Source: Candidatus Omnitrophota bacterium (GTDB taxonomy: Bacteria; Omnitrophota; Gorgyraeia; DTHP01). Taken from it: a stretch of 48,791 nucleotides of DNA. Position numbers and translations under genes: made by a program. Position 1 is the stretch's first letter; every line of letters starts with the position of its first letter. This document shows positions 41,657 through 48,791 of the stretch, one piece after another. The notes beneath the pieces were generated by a model, which saw only the letters and a list, made by a program, of their open reading frames with translations, was not told the origin of the DNA and searched no databases. The stretch covers positions 1 to 48,791 of the forward strand of contig JAMWCW010000011.1 in assembly GCA_023819145.1 (NCBI GenBank), in the 5' to 3' direction.

Positions 41657-44485
41657 TCATCTTTTATTCATTTCCATAGCTCTTACACAGCGAACGCAGA
41701 TATCAGGATATTCAGGATTATTGCCCACATCTATTCTATAATTCCAGCATCTCTGACATTTACTCCCACTTGCCTCTCTCACCTCTACTCCAAAATTTGG
41801 CAACAATTCTTCATCCCTAAAGCTCTCTGGAGGAATCTTATCTACCCTGTTTATCTTTACTTCAGAAACCAAAAAAATCTCCATTAATTCTGCAAGTTCT
41901 TTATTTTTTAAATAACGATACATTTTTTCTTCCGCTACATAGAATACAAGACTTGCCTCCAGAGAATCGCCAATAATTTTCTCCATCCTTTCTTTCTCTA
42001 TCGCCCGCATAACTACATCACGCATCTTCCAAATTGGACCCCAACTTTCCAACAGAGAATCATCGAGCCAAAGGTTATTCACTTCAGACATTGATAGCAT
42101 ATGTACAGAAACAAAATCCTTTAATTTATTTTCACGCGGAAAATACTTCCAAATTTCTTCAGCAGTAAAAGGCATAAGCGGAGCCCAGATTCTCAGTAAG
42201 ATATTGAGAATTTCGTATATAACCGTCTGGGCAGAACGTCGTTCTCGAGAATCTTTATAAAAAGTATAAAGACGGTCTTTGACTATATCCAGATAGATGC
42301 TTGACATTTCCATTACACAGAATTGATAAATCAATCTATATACTCTGTGAAAATCAAAATCCCGATATGCGGACAAAACATCTTTTAGTAACTCCTCCAC
42401 CTTCGCCAAAGCCCACTTATCAATGGGAAGCAGGAGATTGTAATCTAATTTATCTCTATCAGGGTCAAAGTCAAAAAGATTTCCTAAAATGAATTTTGCC
42501 GTATTGCGCCATTTGCGATAAACCCCCGAAACACGCTCTACAATCTCTTCTGATATCTTCATATCCTCGGTAAAATCAGAAGAAATTGCCCAGAGCCTTA
42601 GAATATCTGCTCCAAACTTATCGATAACCTCTTGGGGAGAAATAACATTGCCTAAGGACTTAGACATTTTTCTCCCTTCGCCATCAACCACAAACCCATG
42701 GGTAAGCACTGCTTTAAAAGGAAAAGTTTCAGCAATGCCCATTGAGGTAAGAAGCGAAGTTTGAAACCATCCCCGATGCTGGTCAGACCCTTCCAGATAC
42801 AAATCTGCAGGAAAAGACAATCCCCTCTCACTTTTTAAAACTGCCTGATGGCTAACCCCCGATTCAAACCACACATCTAAAATATCCGTTTCCTTCCTGA
42901 AACTCTCTCCTTTACATTTTGGGCATTTTGCTTGAGGAGGCAAAAGCTCTTTTACTTCCTTTCTAAACCAGACATCGGCACCCTCTTTCTCAAACAAATC
43001 GGCGATGCGCATAATTACTGCATATTCTAAAAGTGCCTCTCCGCAATCTCCACAATAAAAAACGGTAATCGGAACTCCCCAATACCTCTGACGAGAAAGA
43101 CACCAGTCAGGCCTTGTCTGTAGCATACCAACAATTCTATTCTCTCCCATCGCCGGAACCCAACGCACAGTCTTTACCTTTTCAATAGCCCGATTTCTTA
43201 AAGACGTATGGTCAACCTTCATAAACCATTGATTTGTGGCACGGAAAATCACTGGTTTCTTACAGCGCCAGCAATGAGGATAAGAGTGTTCAATCTTTTC
43301 TTCCCAGACTAATTTACCACTTTCCTTCAATTCTTCAATAATCTTGCGATTAGCAGAGTAAACATCTAAACCACAGAACTTACCCCCTTCTTTCGTAAAA
43401 ACGCCGTGTTCATCTAAAGGCATAATTACCGGAAAATTATAAATTTTACCTACCTGATAATCCTCTTCCCCATGCCCCGGTGCAATATGCACACAACCTG
43501 TCCCCTCCTCATGAGAAACAAAATCTGCTAAAATAACCTCCGCGTTTCTCTCAAAGAACGGATGTTTCAAAGACAATCTTTCTAATGAGGAACCTTTTAG
43601 TTCAGTAAGGACTTCAAATTTTTCAAAACCAATCTTTTCGCGAAGAAAATTAATCCTATTTTTTGCCATTAAAAGAATCCCTTTTTCGGTATCTACTAAA
43701 CAATAAACAAACTCAGGATTTAAGGCTACCGCAACATTAGAAACAAGTGTCCAGGGAGTGGTTGTCCAAACAAGAAAAGAGAATTTTGTATCCGGTAATC
43801 CGTAATTGGTAATTGGTTCTTTAGAACCTACTTCAAACTTTACATAGATTGAGGGAGAGGTATGATTTTCGTATTCTACCTCCGCCTCGGCCAAAGCGGT
43901 TTCACAATTTATACACCAGTTAACCGGTTTCACTCCTTTATAGATAAACCCCTTTTCCACCAATTTTGCAAAACTCCGGATAATCGCTGCCTCGTAGCAT
44001 GGTTCTAAAGTAAGATAGGGATGGAAAAAGTCTGCCAAAATCCCTAAACGTTTAAATTCTTCTTTCTGAATATTTACATACCGCAATGCGTACTGGTGCG
44101 CCTTTTTTCGAAATTCCACCTGAGAGATTTCGTGTTTGGTAATTCCCAATTCTTTAAATAACTGATGCTCAACGGGGAGCCCATGACAATCCCATCCCGG
44201 GATAAAGGGAACATCAAAACCCTTCATGGTATAAAATCTCACCACTATATCCTTCAGAGTTTTATTCAAAGCATGCCCTAAGTGAATATCGCCGTTGGCA
44301 TAGGGAGGACCGTCGTGAAGAATGTATCGGGGATTGGCTTTCCTCAACTCCCTTAACTTTTCATAAAGGTTAATCTCTTCCCAGAATTTCAGAATCTGCG
44401 GTTCCTTCTGCGGAAGACTCGCCTTCATGGGGAACTCGGTCTGGGGAAGATTTAGAGTCTGTTTGTAATCAATTTTATTTGACAT
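41657..44485 (-). CDS. ileS: Isoleucyl-tRNA synthetase
   Basis: A 942-aa class I synthetase with the HIGH motif in PPYANGDIHLGHALNK, an editing domain with WTTTPWTLVSNVA, the WFQTSLLTSMG segment, the KMSKS motif in GRKMSKSLGNV, and a C-terminal zinc finger (CQRCWNYRIDVGNNPEYPDICVRC, given in part). A 4x7-nt array (43789-43816) encodes PITNYGLPD just before the conserved editing-domain WTTTPW strand. The start overlaps the mtnP stop by eleven bases. Confidence 0.95.
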   Translation of the reverse strand: MSNKIDYKQTLNLPQTEFPMKASLPQKEPQILKFWEEINLYEKLRELRKANPRYILHDGPPYANGDIHLGHALNKTLKDIVVRFYTMKGFDVPFIPGWDCHGLPVEHQLFKELGITKHEISQVEFRKKAHQYALRYVNIQKEEFKRLGILADFFHPYLTLEPCYEAAIIRSFAKLVEKGFIYKGVKPVNWCINCETALAEAEVEYENHTSPSIYVKFEVGSKEPITNYGLPDTKFSFLVWTTTPWTLVSNVAVALNPEFVYCLVDTEKGILLMAKNRINFLREKIGFEKFEVLTELKGSSLERLSLKHPFFERNAEVILADFVSHEEGTGCVHIAPGHGEEDYQVGKIYNFPVIMPLDEHGVFTKEGGKFCGLDVYSANRKIIEELKESGKLVWEEKIEHSYPHCWRCKKPVIFRATNQWFMKVDHTSLRNRAIEKVKTVRWVPAMGENRIVGMLQTRPDWCLSRQRYWGVPITVFYCGDCGEALLEYAVIMRIADLFEKEGADVWFRKEVKELLPPQAKCPKCKGESFRKETDILDVWFESGVSHQAVLKSERGLSFPADLYLEGSDQHRGWFQTSLLTSMGIAETFPFKAVLTHGFVVDGEGRKMSKSLGNVISPQEVIDKFGADILRLWAISSDFTEDMKISEEIVERVSGVYRKWRNTAKFILGNLFDFDPDRDKLDYNLLLPIDKWALAKVEELLKDVLSAYRDFDFHRVYRLIYQFCVMEMSSIYLDIVKDRLYTFYKDSRERRSAQTVIYEILNILLRIWAPLMPFTAEEIWKYFPRENKLKDFVSVHMLSMSEVNNLWLDDSLLESWGPIWKMRDVVMRAIEKERMEKIIGDSLEASLVFYVAEEKMYRYLKNKELAELMEIFLVSEVKINRVDKIPPESFRDEELLPNFGVEVREASGSKCQRCWNYRIDVGNNPEYPDICVRCVRAMEMNKR
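43789..43816. repeat. 4 x 7-nt array inside ileS
   Basis: Two perfect CCAATTA heptamers on the minus strand are followed by CGGATTA and CCGGATA, exactly 28 nt. It is translated in frame as part of the IleS editing-domain loop. Confidence 0.82.
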
Positions 44486-45341
44486 ATTTTCCGATAATAA
44501 TTTCCAAATCTTTTTTTACATTTTCAGGAATAAGTCTCTTGTCCGTTACAATCGCATCTTTCAAGGCATGTTTACAGGGACAATTTCTTTCTTCGGGAAT
44601 GTGCTTAATTAATAAAGAGATAATTTTTTTGGCATTTTCGATGTTTTTCTGCAGATTACTTAAGACCATTTCAATGGTAATCGTTTCGTATTCAGGATGC
44701 CAGCAATCAAAGTCGGTTACCGCTGCCAAGGTAGCATAACAGATCTCTGCTTCTCTTGCCAAACGTGCTTCTGCCATATTGGTCATCCCAATGACATCCA
44801 TTCCCCAACTCCGATAAAGTTTTGATTCGGCAAGGGTAGAAAAAGCAGGCCCTTCCATATTGATATAAGTTCCGCCTTGATGAATCTTTCTGCCTTCTTT
44901 ATCCAAAACTTCCTTCCCCACTGCAAACAACAAAGCAAACAATTCCTTGCATACCGGTTGAGCCAGACCCACATGCACCACAAATTGGTCAAAGAAAGTC
45001 ATCTCTCTTGCATGTAGTGTGCGGTCAACAAACTGGTCCACAACCACAAAATCCAAAGGCTTTATATTTTCTTTCAAACTTCCGCAAGCAGTAACGGAGA
45101 TAATCCTTTCCACTCCCAACTTCTTCATTCCATAGATATTTGCCCGATAATTTATTTCACTGGGAGGGATACGATGTCCTATGCCATGACGAGGCAAGAA
45201 AACAATCTCTTTTCCTTCTAACTCCCCAAGGACAAAGTTATCCGAAGGCTTACCAAAAGGAGTATCCAAGGAAACACGTTCCTTCTCCTTTAGCCCTTCA
45301 ATCCGATACAAACCACTTCCTCCAATTATTCCTACTCTCAT
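44475..45341 (-). CDS. mtnP: S-methyl-5'-thioadenosine phosphorylase
   Basis: A 288-aa nucleoside phosphorylase with GIIGGSGLY (4-12), FLPRHGIGHRIPPSEINYRANI, TACGSLKE, MEGPAFSTLAE and GMTNMAEARLAREAEICYA: the MtnP layout, including the substrate Met and Asp/Asn positions. It recycles methylthioadenosine to adenine and methylthioribose-1-phosphate. No other methionine-salvage gene is in the window. It also could act on inosine or adenosine. Confidence 0.9.
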   Translation of the reverse strand: MRVGIIGGSGLYRIEGLKEKERVSLDTPFGKPSDNFVLGELEGKEIVFLPRHGIGHRIPPSEINYRANIYGMKKLGVERIISVTACGSLKENIKPLDFVVVDQFVDRTLHAREMTFFDQFVVHVGLAQPVCKELFALLFAVGKEVLDKEGRKIHQGGTYINMEGPAFSTLAESKLYRSWGMDVIGMTNMAEARLAREAEICYATLAAVTDFDCWHPEYETITIEMVLSNLQKNIENAKKIISLLIKHIPEERNCPCKHALKDAIVTDKRLIPENVKKDLEIIIGKYVK

Positions 45342-45353
45342 CGCAGAAATAAA

Positions 45354-45388
45354 ATTCTAAACTCTAAAATGAATTTGCTATTTGAGTT
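45354..45388. repeat. 7-nt periodic array after proC
   Basis: Heptamers on the plus strand include ATTCTAA and ACTCTAA, then three more diverged units. It abuts the proC stop in the 46-base gap between proC and mtnP. Confidence 0.45.
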
Positions 45389-46212
45389 CATTTCATTGCC
45401 AATTCTTCTGCTCTTTTTACCGCCGCTTTTATTGCCTCTTCAAAGGTTCCGCCATCATACATTACTTTAAGACCTGCTTCTGTGGTACCTCCCTTGGAAG
45501 CTACTTTTATTCTCAAGTCACGGGGAAGGATCTTTGTCTTTTTCAAAAGTAAGAAACTTGAATCAACAGTTTCTTCTGCTAAAAATTTTGCCTCCTCCCT
45601 GTTAAAACCAACTTTCTCCGCTCCTTTTTTCAATTCCTTTATAAAAAATACTTTTACACTTCTTTTAAACTTGAGCGGAAAATTTGCTCTGTTCTCCAGA
45701 AAATAAAAAATAAACCCTGGCCCACTTCCAGAAACTGCAGTTACTTTATTCATTAGACTTTCATCAATTTCTTTTACTACCCCTAAATAAGAGAACAACT
45801 TCTTCGCAAAATCCAAATCTTTATCTTGACCACTTTTACCCTTAGAAACAGAGGTAACTGATTTTCTTATTTTTATTCCTAAATTGGGCATTACTCTAAC
45901 TACTCGTACACCAGGTAATTTTTTCTCTATATATTCTGTAGATATTCCAGCGGCGATAGAAAGAAACAATTTGCCTTGCGAAAAATTCTTTATGTTCTCC
46001 AGTAATTCTGGAAAATCCTGTGGCTTTACCGCTAAAATAATCACCTCACACTCTCTCACCAAAGCTTGAACATTCTCCGCCACAGAAATTCTTTTTAATT
46101 TTTGGGTTTTATTTAAATCCCTATCAAATATTATTAAGTTAAATCTTTTCTTTAACCCTTCGGCAATCGCCTCTCCCATATTCCCATAACCAATGATTCC
46201 CACCTTTTTCAT
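45388..46212 (-). CDS. proC: Pyrroline-5-carboxylate reductase with a loop insertion
   Basis: A 274-aa enzyme with the NAD(P)-binding start GIIGYGNMGEAIAEGL, the VMPNLG segment, the conserved AVSGSGPGFIFYFLE, and TKILPRDLRIKVASKGGTTEAGL near the end. It reduces pyrroline-5-carboxylate to proline. Between FYFLE and ELKKGAEKVGF there are about 19 extra residues (NRANFPLKFKRSVKVFFIK) compared with the family. They are encoded by AT-rich, partly repetitive DNA (two GTNTAAAA octamers). It overlaps yggS by four bases as ATGA. Confidence 0.88.
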   Translation of the reverse strand: MKKVGIIGYGNMGEAIAEGLKKRFNLIIFDRDLNKTQKLKRISVAENVQALVRECEVIILAVKPQDFPELLENIKNFSQGKLFLSIAAGISTEYIEKKLPGVRVVRVMPNLGIKIRKSVTSVSKGKSGQDKDLDFAKKLFSYLGVVKEIDESLMNKVTAVSGSGPGFIFYFLENRANFPLKFKRSVKVFFIKELKKGAEKVGFNREEAKFLAEETVDSSFLLLKKTKILPRDLRIKVASKGGTTEAGLKVMYDGGTFEEAIKAAVKRAEELAMK

Positions 46213-46925
46213 ATAAACTCTAAATCCGGGGGTTCACCTTTAAATATTGCTCTTCCAATTCTCAACACATTTGCCCCCTCTTCAATAGCAATTCCAAAAT
46301 CTTGAGACATTCCCATGGAAAGGATGGTTAATTGGTAATTAGTTAAATGGTTAAATTCATCAAAAAGTTCCCTTAGTTTTCTAAAATAGGGGCGTGTGTC
46401 TTCGGGATTTTCCACCTCAGGAGCGATGGTCATTAATCCTTTTAAATTTAAATGCTTGAACTTAAGTATTTCTTTTGCCAAAGAAAATAAATCTTCGGGA
46501 TTTACCCCAAATTTAGTTTTCTCTCCTGAGGTATTTACCTGAATAAGGATATTCTGAATCTTATTGATTTTCTCCGCCTCTTTATTTATTTCTTCTGCCA
46601 GTTTAAAGCTATCTACAGAATGAATCAAATCAAAGATGCGCACCGCGTATTTGGCCTTGTTTCTTTGAAGATGCCCTACCATGTGCCAACGAATGTTTAC
46701 CTGTGACCTATCATCTGCAGAATATAATTCATTAAATTTCTTAAGTGCATCTTGAACACGATTCTCTCCAATATCCGACATTCCTAATTTAACTACCTCT
46801 CTAATCTTTTCTAATCCTATTCCCTTGGTTACACACACAAGAGTTATTTCTTTAGAATCGCGTTTTACTCTTTTGCAAGATGCTTCAATTTTGGTAAAAA
46901 TCTCTCTTAAATTTTCTTCAAGCAT
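46209..46925 (-). CDS. yggS: YggS/PLPBP-family PLP homeostasis protein
   Basis: A protein of about 238 aa with the PLP-lysine segment TLVCVTKG (about 28-35), the HMVGHLQRNKAKY strand and LSMGMSQDFGIAIEEGANVLRIGRAIF near the end. It is thought to regulate free pyridoxal phosphate and amino-acid pools and is commonly upstream of proC, as here. The ATG at 46925 matches family N-termini. It lies only eight bases beyond the predicted -10 element, suggesting a leaderless message. A 7-8-nt periodic stretch encodes NHLTNYQLTI. Confidence 0.9.
   Translation of the reverse strand: MLEENLREIFTKIEASCKRVKRDSKEITLVCVTKGIGLEKIREVVKLGMSDIGENRVQDALKKFNELYSADDRSQVNIRWHMVGHLQRNKAKYAVRIFDLIHSVDSFKLAEEINKEAEKINKIQNILIQVNTSGEKTKFGVNPEDLFSLAKEILKFKHLNLKGLMTIAPEVENPEDTRPYFRKLRELFDEFNHLTNYQLTILSMGMSQDFGIAIEEGANVLRIGRAIFKGEPPDLEFI
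46327..46358. repeat. 7-8-nt periodic array inside yggS
   Basis: On the minus strand TAAC or TTAC recurs at steps of 8, 7 and 8 bases, with four units. It is translated as EFNHLTNYQLT before the conserved LSMGMS segment. Confidence 0.55.
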
Positions 46926-46933
46926 TCTGAATA

Positions 46934-46962
46934 ATTTAACACAATAACTCTCCAAATGTCAA
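46934..46962 (-). promoter_or_regulatory. Predicted promoter of the yggS operon
   Basis: A perfect TTGACA (46957-46962) is followed after 17 bases by TTAAAT (46934-46939). The predicted start falls at or next to the yggS ATG (46923-46925), so the transcript may have no leader. Confidence 0.55.
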
Positions 46963-47186
46963 ATAAATTAGAGGTAATAAAATGGGAGTAGCCCCTAAAT
47001 TTTATCTCTTAATAATCTGGGTAATAACACTAACCAATAACACAAAAAATGGACTGGCAGGAAAATATCTGTAACCAGATAAAAATACGCTTTGTCACGG
47101 AAGGATTGGGGGACAATGCCCTAAGCTAATAATCGTTTAGCAATTAAAAGCTAATTACAGATTTTTTTGGGATAAAAAAGATTCCT

Positions 47187-47220
47187 GAAAAACACCTTCT
47201 TTAATTTAGAGGAAAGAAGG
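47187..47220 (-). terminator. Rho-independent terminator
   Basis: On the minus strand CCTTCTTT (47213-47220) pairs perfectly with AAAGAAGG (47195-47202) over a ten-base loop, followed by TGTTTTTC. It lies three bases past the end of the membrane-protein gene. With the promoter at 46934-46962 it separates that gene from the yggS operon. The rest of 46956-47223 holds a short plus-strand frame (46982-47074, about 30 codons) that I do not accept as a gene. Confidence 0.8.
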
Positions 47221-47223
47221 GAA

Positions 47224-47637
47224 TTATTTCAAAGAAGAGCTTCTATCCGTGAGGGATACAATATCCTTCACCATAAACACGCATCCGATAATAAAAAACA
47301 GCGCAAGCATACAATTAATCTCTGCCAGCGGTATATTGCTCTTTGCCGTAGTTATATTGCCGATACTCTGGGGTATTTTATCATAGTAATAGTTAAGCAA
47401 GATAACGTTCCAGAAAATAAGCCAAGTAATCAAAATCCCGATAATTGAAAGTTTTCTCTCGGGGTTCATACTATAAAGCTTAGCCACACCAGTAACAGAA
47501 ACCAAGACAACTATGAGAGGTAAAATTATCAAAACAACCGACTTTATCAAAACTCCGAGAATCACTAACCACAACATCGTTCCTAAGGAAGAGCCCATTG
47601 CTCCGGCAATAATTCCTATCCTCTCGCCTCTCTGCAT
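47224..47637 (-). CDS. Small multi-pass membrane protein, unknown function
   Basis: A 137-aa protein with about four hydrophobic helices (roughly residues 17-35, 36-54, 64-84 and 107-128), small charged loops, and no recognisable catalytic motif. AAAGGAG lies just before the ATG (47635-47637), supporting real expression. It follows the ruined membrane-protein gene at 47639-48084 with a one-base gap, so the two were probably one operon. I do not recognise a family. Confidence 0.65.
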   Translation of the reverse strand: MQRGERIGIIAGAMGSSLGTMLWLVILGVLIKSVVLIILPLIVVLVSVTGVAKLYSMNPERKLSIIGILITWLIFWNVILLNYYYDKIPQSIGNITTAKSNIPLAEINCMLALFFIIGCVFMVKDIVSLTDRSSSLK

Positions 47638-47638
47638 A

Positions 47639-48084
47639 TTATCTCCTTTCTTTGAAGGAACATAACTTTTTCACAATCCCTACCAAAAAACCAACAAAAA
47701 ATATACCCCTGCTGAAGGAATATACAACATTCCAAAACTTCCCTCCGCATCTGCTCCAAAATAATCTAACTTGCCCTTTGCGTCTAAAAATAATGTTACC
47801 GTAAGGATGGTAATAATATTCACCGCGTAAATTAATCCCAGAAGCAAGTATTTCTTCCAATATTCCAGTTTAATCCATAAAGCATAACGCACGCCCGGTA
47901 AACTAAACAACGCGCTTACCACAGGGCTAATGATAAAGGCTATCAAAAACACGCTGTAGGATGTCCGGTATTTACAAAAAGGGTATCTTAAACTATAGAG
48001 GATAAAAAAGGGTACTATCTATCCCAGAGTAAGGAAGACGTTAAATATTGTAGGCACAAATTCCCTAAAAATATTTGTTTTCAT
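47639..48084 (-). pseudogene. Membrane-protein gene disrupted by a stop and a frameshift
   Basis: One continuous reading begins at ATG 48082-48084 (MKTNIFREFVPTIFNVFLTLG). It meets a TAG at 48019-48021 and continues in frame through several hydrophobic helices (IAFIISPVVSALFSLPGV, YLLLGLIYAVNIITILTV) to YIPSAGVYF. At two A6 runs on the plus strand (47685-47690 and 47696-47701) the frame is lost. Shifting it by one base restores VGFLVGIVKKLCSFKERR, ending at 47639. Two independent lesions argue for a pseudogene, although the homopolymer shift alone could be a sequencing error. Function unknown. Confidence 0.7.
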
Positions 48085-48584
48085 AAGAAATTTATTGTGG
48101 AATTTTTACTCATTAATCGCTTAATTTCCTCTTTTTCCTTAAACAAAAGAGTATCTTATTCTTTAACCTCTTACCCTTCGCTGAGGATGAAGGATTTTGC
48201 TTTTCCTCTTATTTTCTTTTCGCTAATTTCTCTGGGAGCCAATCCTTCGACCTTCCAGAGATATAATATTCCTTTAACAGTTTACAGTCAAGAATAAAAA
48301 GGAAGATTGCTTTAAGTAAATTTAAGAGTAGTTTTTGGTAGAAGAAAACTAATTCTTTATCAAAAACGGTGGATTATTTTTTCTGCTGTAAGCCGCTCAG
48401 GTAATTTGCCCAGTATTTCATTCTCCCTAAATTCTTATCCAATTCCTGTTCTAACTCTTTTATTCTCATATTCCGGGACCACTACTTTGGGATGCTGATA
48501 ACCTAATGCTCTAGTATTTGGTTGTTTGGGTACGCTATCCTTACGCTCTCGCATGGGAAAAGGCCACCTACGAGGTAGTGAGGG
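48085..48584. other. Gene-poor stretch
   Basis: I see no convincing gene in these 500 bases. On the minus strand a 31-codon frame (48374-48469) encodes a charged, helix-like peptide ending LSGLQQKK. An overlapping frame from an ATG at 48550-48552 includes NTRALGYQHPKVV, which is vaguely like a transposase C-terminus; both are too short and lack ribosome-binding sites. On the plus strand 48097-48297 is open but starts at GTG without support. The stretch looks like decayed DNA. Confidence 0.4.
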
Positions 48585-48791
48585 TTATTTGAGCCAATCT
48601 AAGAATACACTATCTCCGGCTTGATATAAGAAAGGTTCTGAAGGAATAATTTCTGCTTTAGGCAAGGCATAATATTGGGTAAATAAATCAAGAGCAATGT
48701 CTATCTGTTCTAATTTTGATTCATTTTTAATTAAATCTAACAATTTTCTCTTAGCAGTTTCCTTATCAACTTCTCGGGTTACCAACTGCCA
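48585..48791 (-). CDS. C-terminal part of an unrecognised protein (cut by window edge)
   Basis: The frame is open to the right edge and its in-frame reading continues upstream of the first TTG, so the gene starts outside the window. The visible 68 residues are charged and helical (TAKRKLLDLIKNESKLEQI), then a mixed segment (ALPKAEIIPSEPFLYQAGD) and the end SVFLDWLK. No family is recognised. Confidence 0.5.
   Translation of the reverse strand, partial: WQLVTREVDKETAKRKLLDLIKNESKLEQIDIALDLFTQYYALPKAEIIPSEPFLYQAGDSVFLDWLK

Noticed and set aside
23126-46358. Heptamer arrays as CRISPR repeats
   Set aside because: Units are only 7-9 nt, contiguous without spacers, and no cas gene is present.
46982-47074. 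Short plus-strand ORF with GAGGT upstream of ATG
   Set aside because: Only about 30 codons, hydrophobic by composition, no family resemblance, and it faces the yggS promoter region on the opposite strand.
48019-48021. TAG read as pyrrolysine or suppressed amber
   Set aside because: The same gene also has a frameshift, and nothing in the window indicates pyrrolysine genes, so gene decay is more likely.
48097-48297. Plus-strand ORF with a signal-like hydrophobic stretch
   Set aside because: It has a GTG start, no properly spaced ribosome-binding site, opposite strand to all neighbours and no recognisable domain; the stretch is AT-rich and gene-poor.
48480-48584. Second transposase remnant (NTRALGYQ-like reading on the minus strand)
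   Set aside because: The similarity to transposase C-termini is confined to a few residues and lacks any catalytic-domain trace.

Overview
This window most likely comes from an uncultured, low-GC, diderm anaerobe, probably a member of the candidate phylum Omnitrophota (formerly OP3). The diderm call rests on Lgt and LspA (lipoprotein maturation), a signal-peptide-bearing outer-membrane barrel and periplasm-directed signal peptides. Anaerobic metabolism is suggested by two ferredoxin-dependent 2-oxoacid oxidoreductases. The phylum assignment is inference from gene content and style; I could not run a phylogeny. Every intact protein gene, from about 0.5 kb to the right edge, lies on the minus strand, so the window reads right to left.

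Layout, left to right. 1-229: wreck of an IS3-type transposase. 0.3-5.4 kb: accessory region with tRNA-Gln(CTG), a decayed duplicate of it, and four proteins (two paralogous methyltransferases, a GNAT acetyltransferase, a cupin) that carry N-terminal export or anchor sequences on folds normally found in the cytoplasm. 5.4-11.4 kb: an AddAB/RecB-like helicase-nuclease pair. 11.4-21.2 kb: an aryl-acid module made of a small symporter accessory protein, an SSS sodium symporter, an outer-membrane barrel, IorA, IorB, two phenylacetate-CoA-ligase-like enzymes each followed by a two-ACT-domain protein, and an amidohydrolase. 21.3-25.3 kb: GltX and a KorDABC-type oxidoreductase. 25.3-38.3 kb: housekeeping genes dxs, ymdB-like, rny, 5-formyl-THF cyclo-ligase, mnmE, folC, purH, pabC, pabB, aroA. 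38.3-46.9 kb: a coiled-coil membrane protein, rluD-like, lgt, lspA, dksA/traR-like, ileS, mtnP, proC, yggS. 47.2-48.8 kb: an intact small membrane protein behind a strong terminator, a membrane-protein pseudogene, a gene-poor stretch and a partial gene.

How the genes work together. Tight spacing and ATGA or TGATG-like overlaps (IorA/IorB/PaaK, aroA/pabB, yggS/proC) point to long co-transcribed units. Folate genes (pabB, pabC, folC, 5-FCL) are interleaved with one-carbon users (purH, mnmE). The aryl-acid module has the parts needed to bring an organic acid across both membranes, activate it to a CoA thioester and interconvert that with a 2-oxoacid.

The most unusual signal is a set of short degenerate tandem arrays, usually exactly four copies of a 7-nt unit (28 nt), scattered between 23 and 46 kb. 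The unit differs from locus to locus. The arrays sit in frame inside mnmE (two), purH (two), korA, ileS and probably yggS, or across gene junctions (korB/korC, pabB/pabC, upstream of ymdB). Related 8- or 9-nt arrays occur before tRNA-Gln, at korA/korB and upstream of folC. They resemble in kind the heptanucleotide STRR repeats known from cyanobacteria. Other points of interest are a GltX lacking roughly 35-40 internal residues, a nearly identical 131-nt tract shared by the two otherwise diverged methyltransferases, and a decayed tRNA-Gln duplicate.
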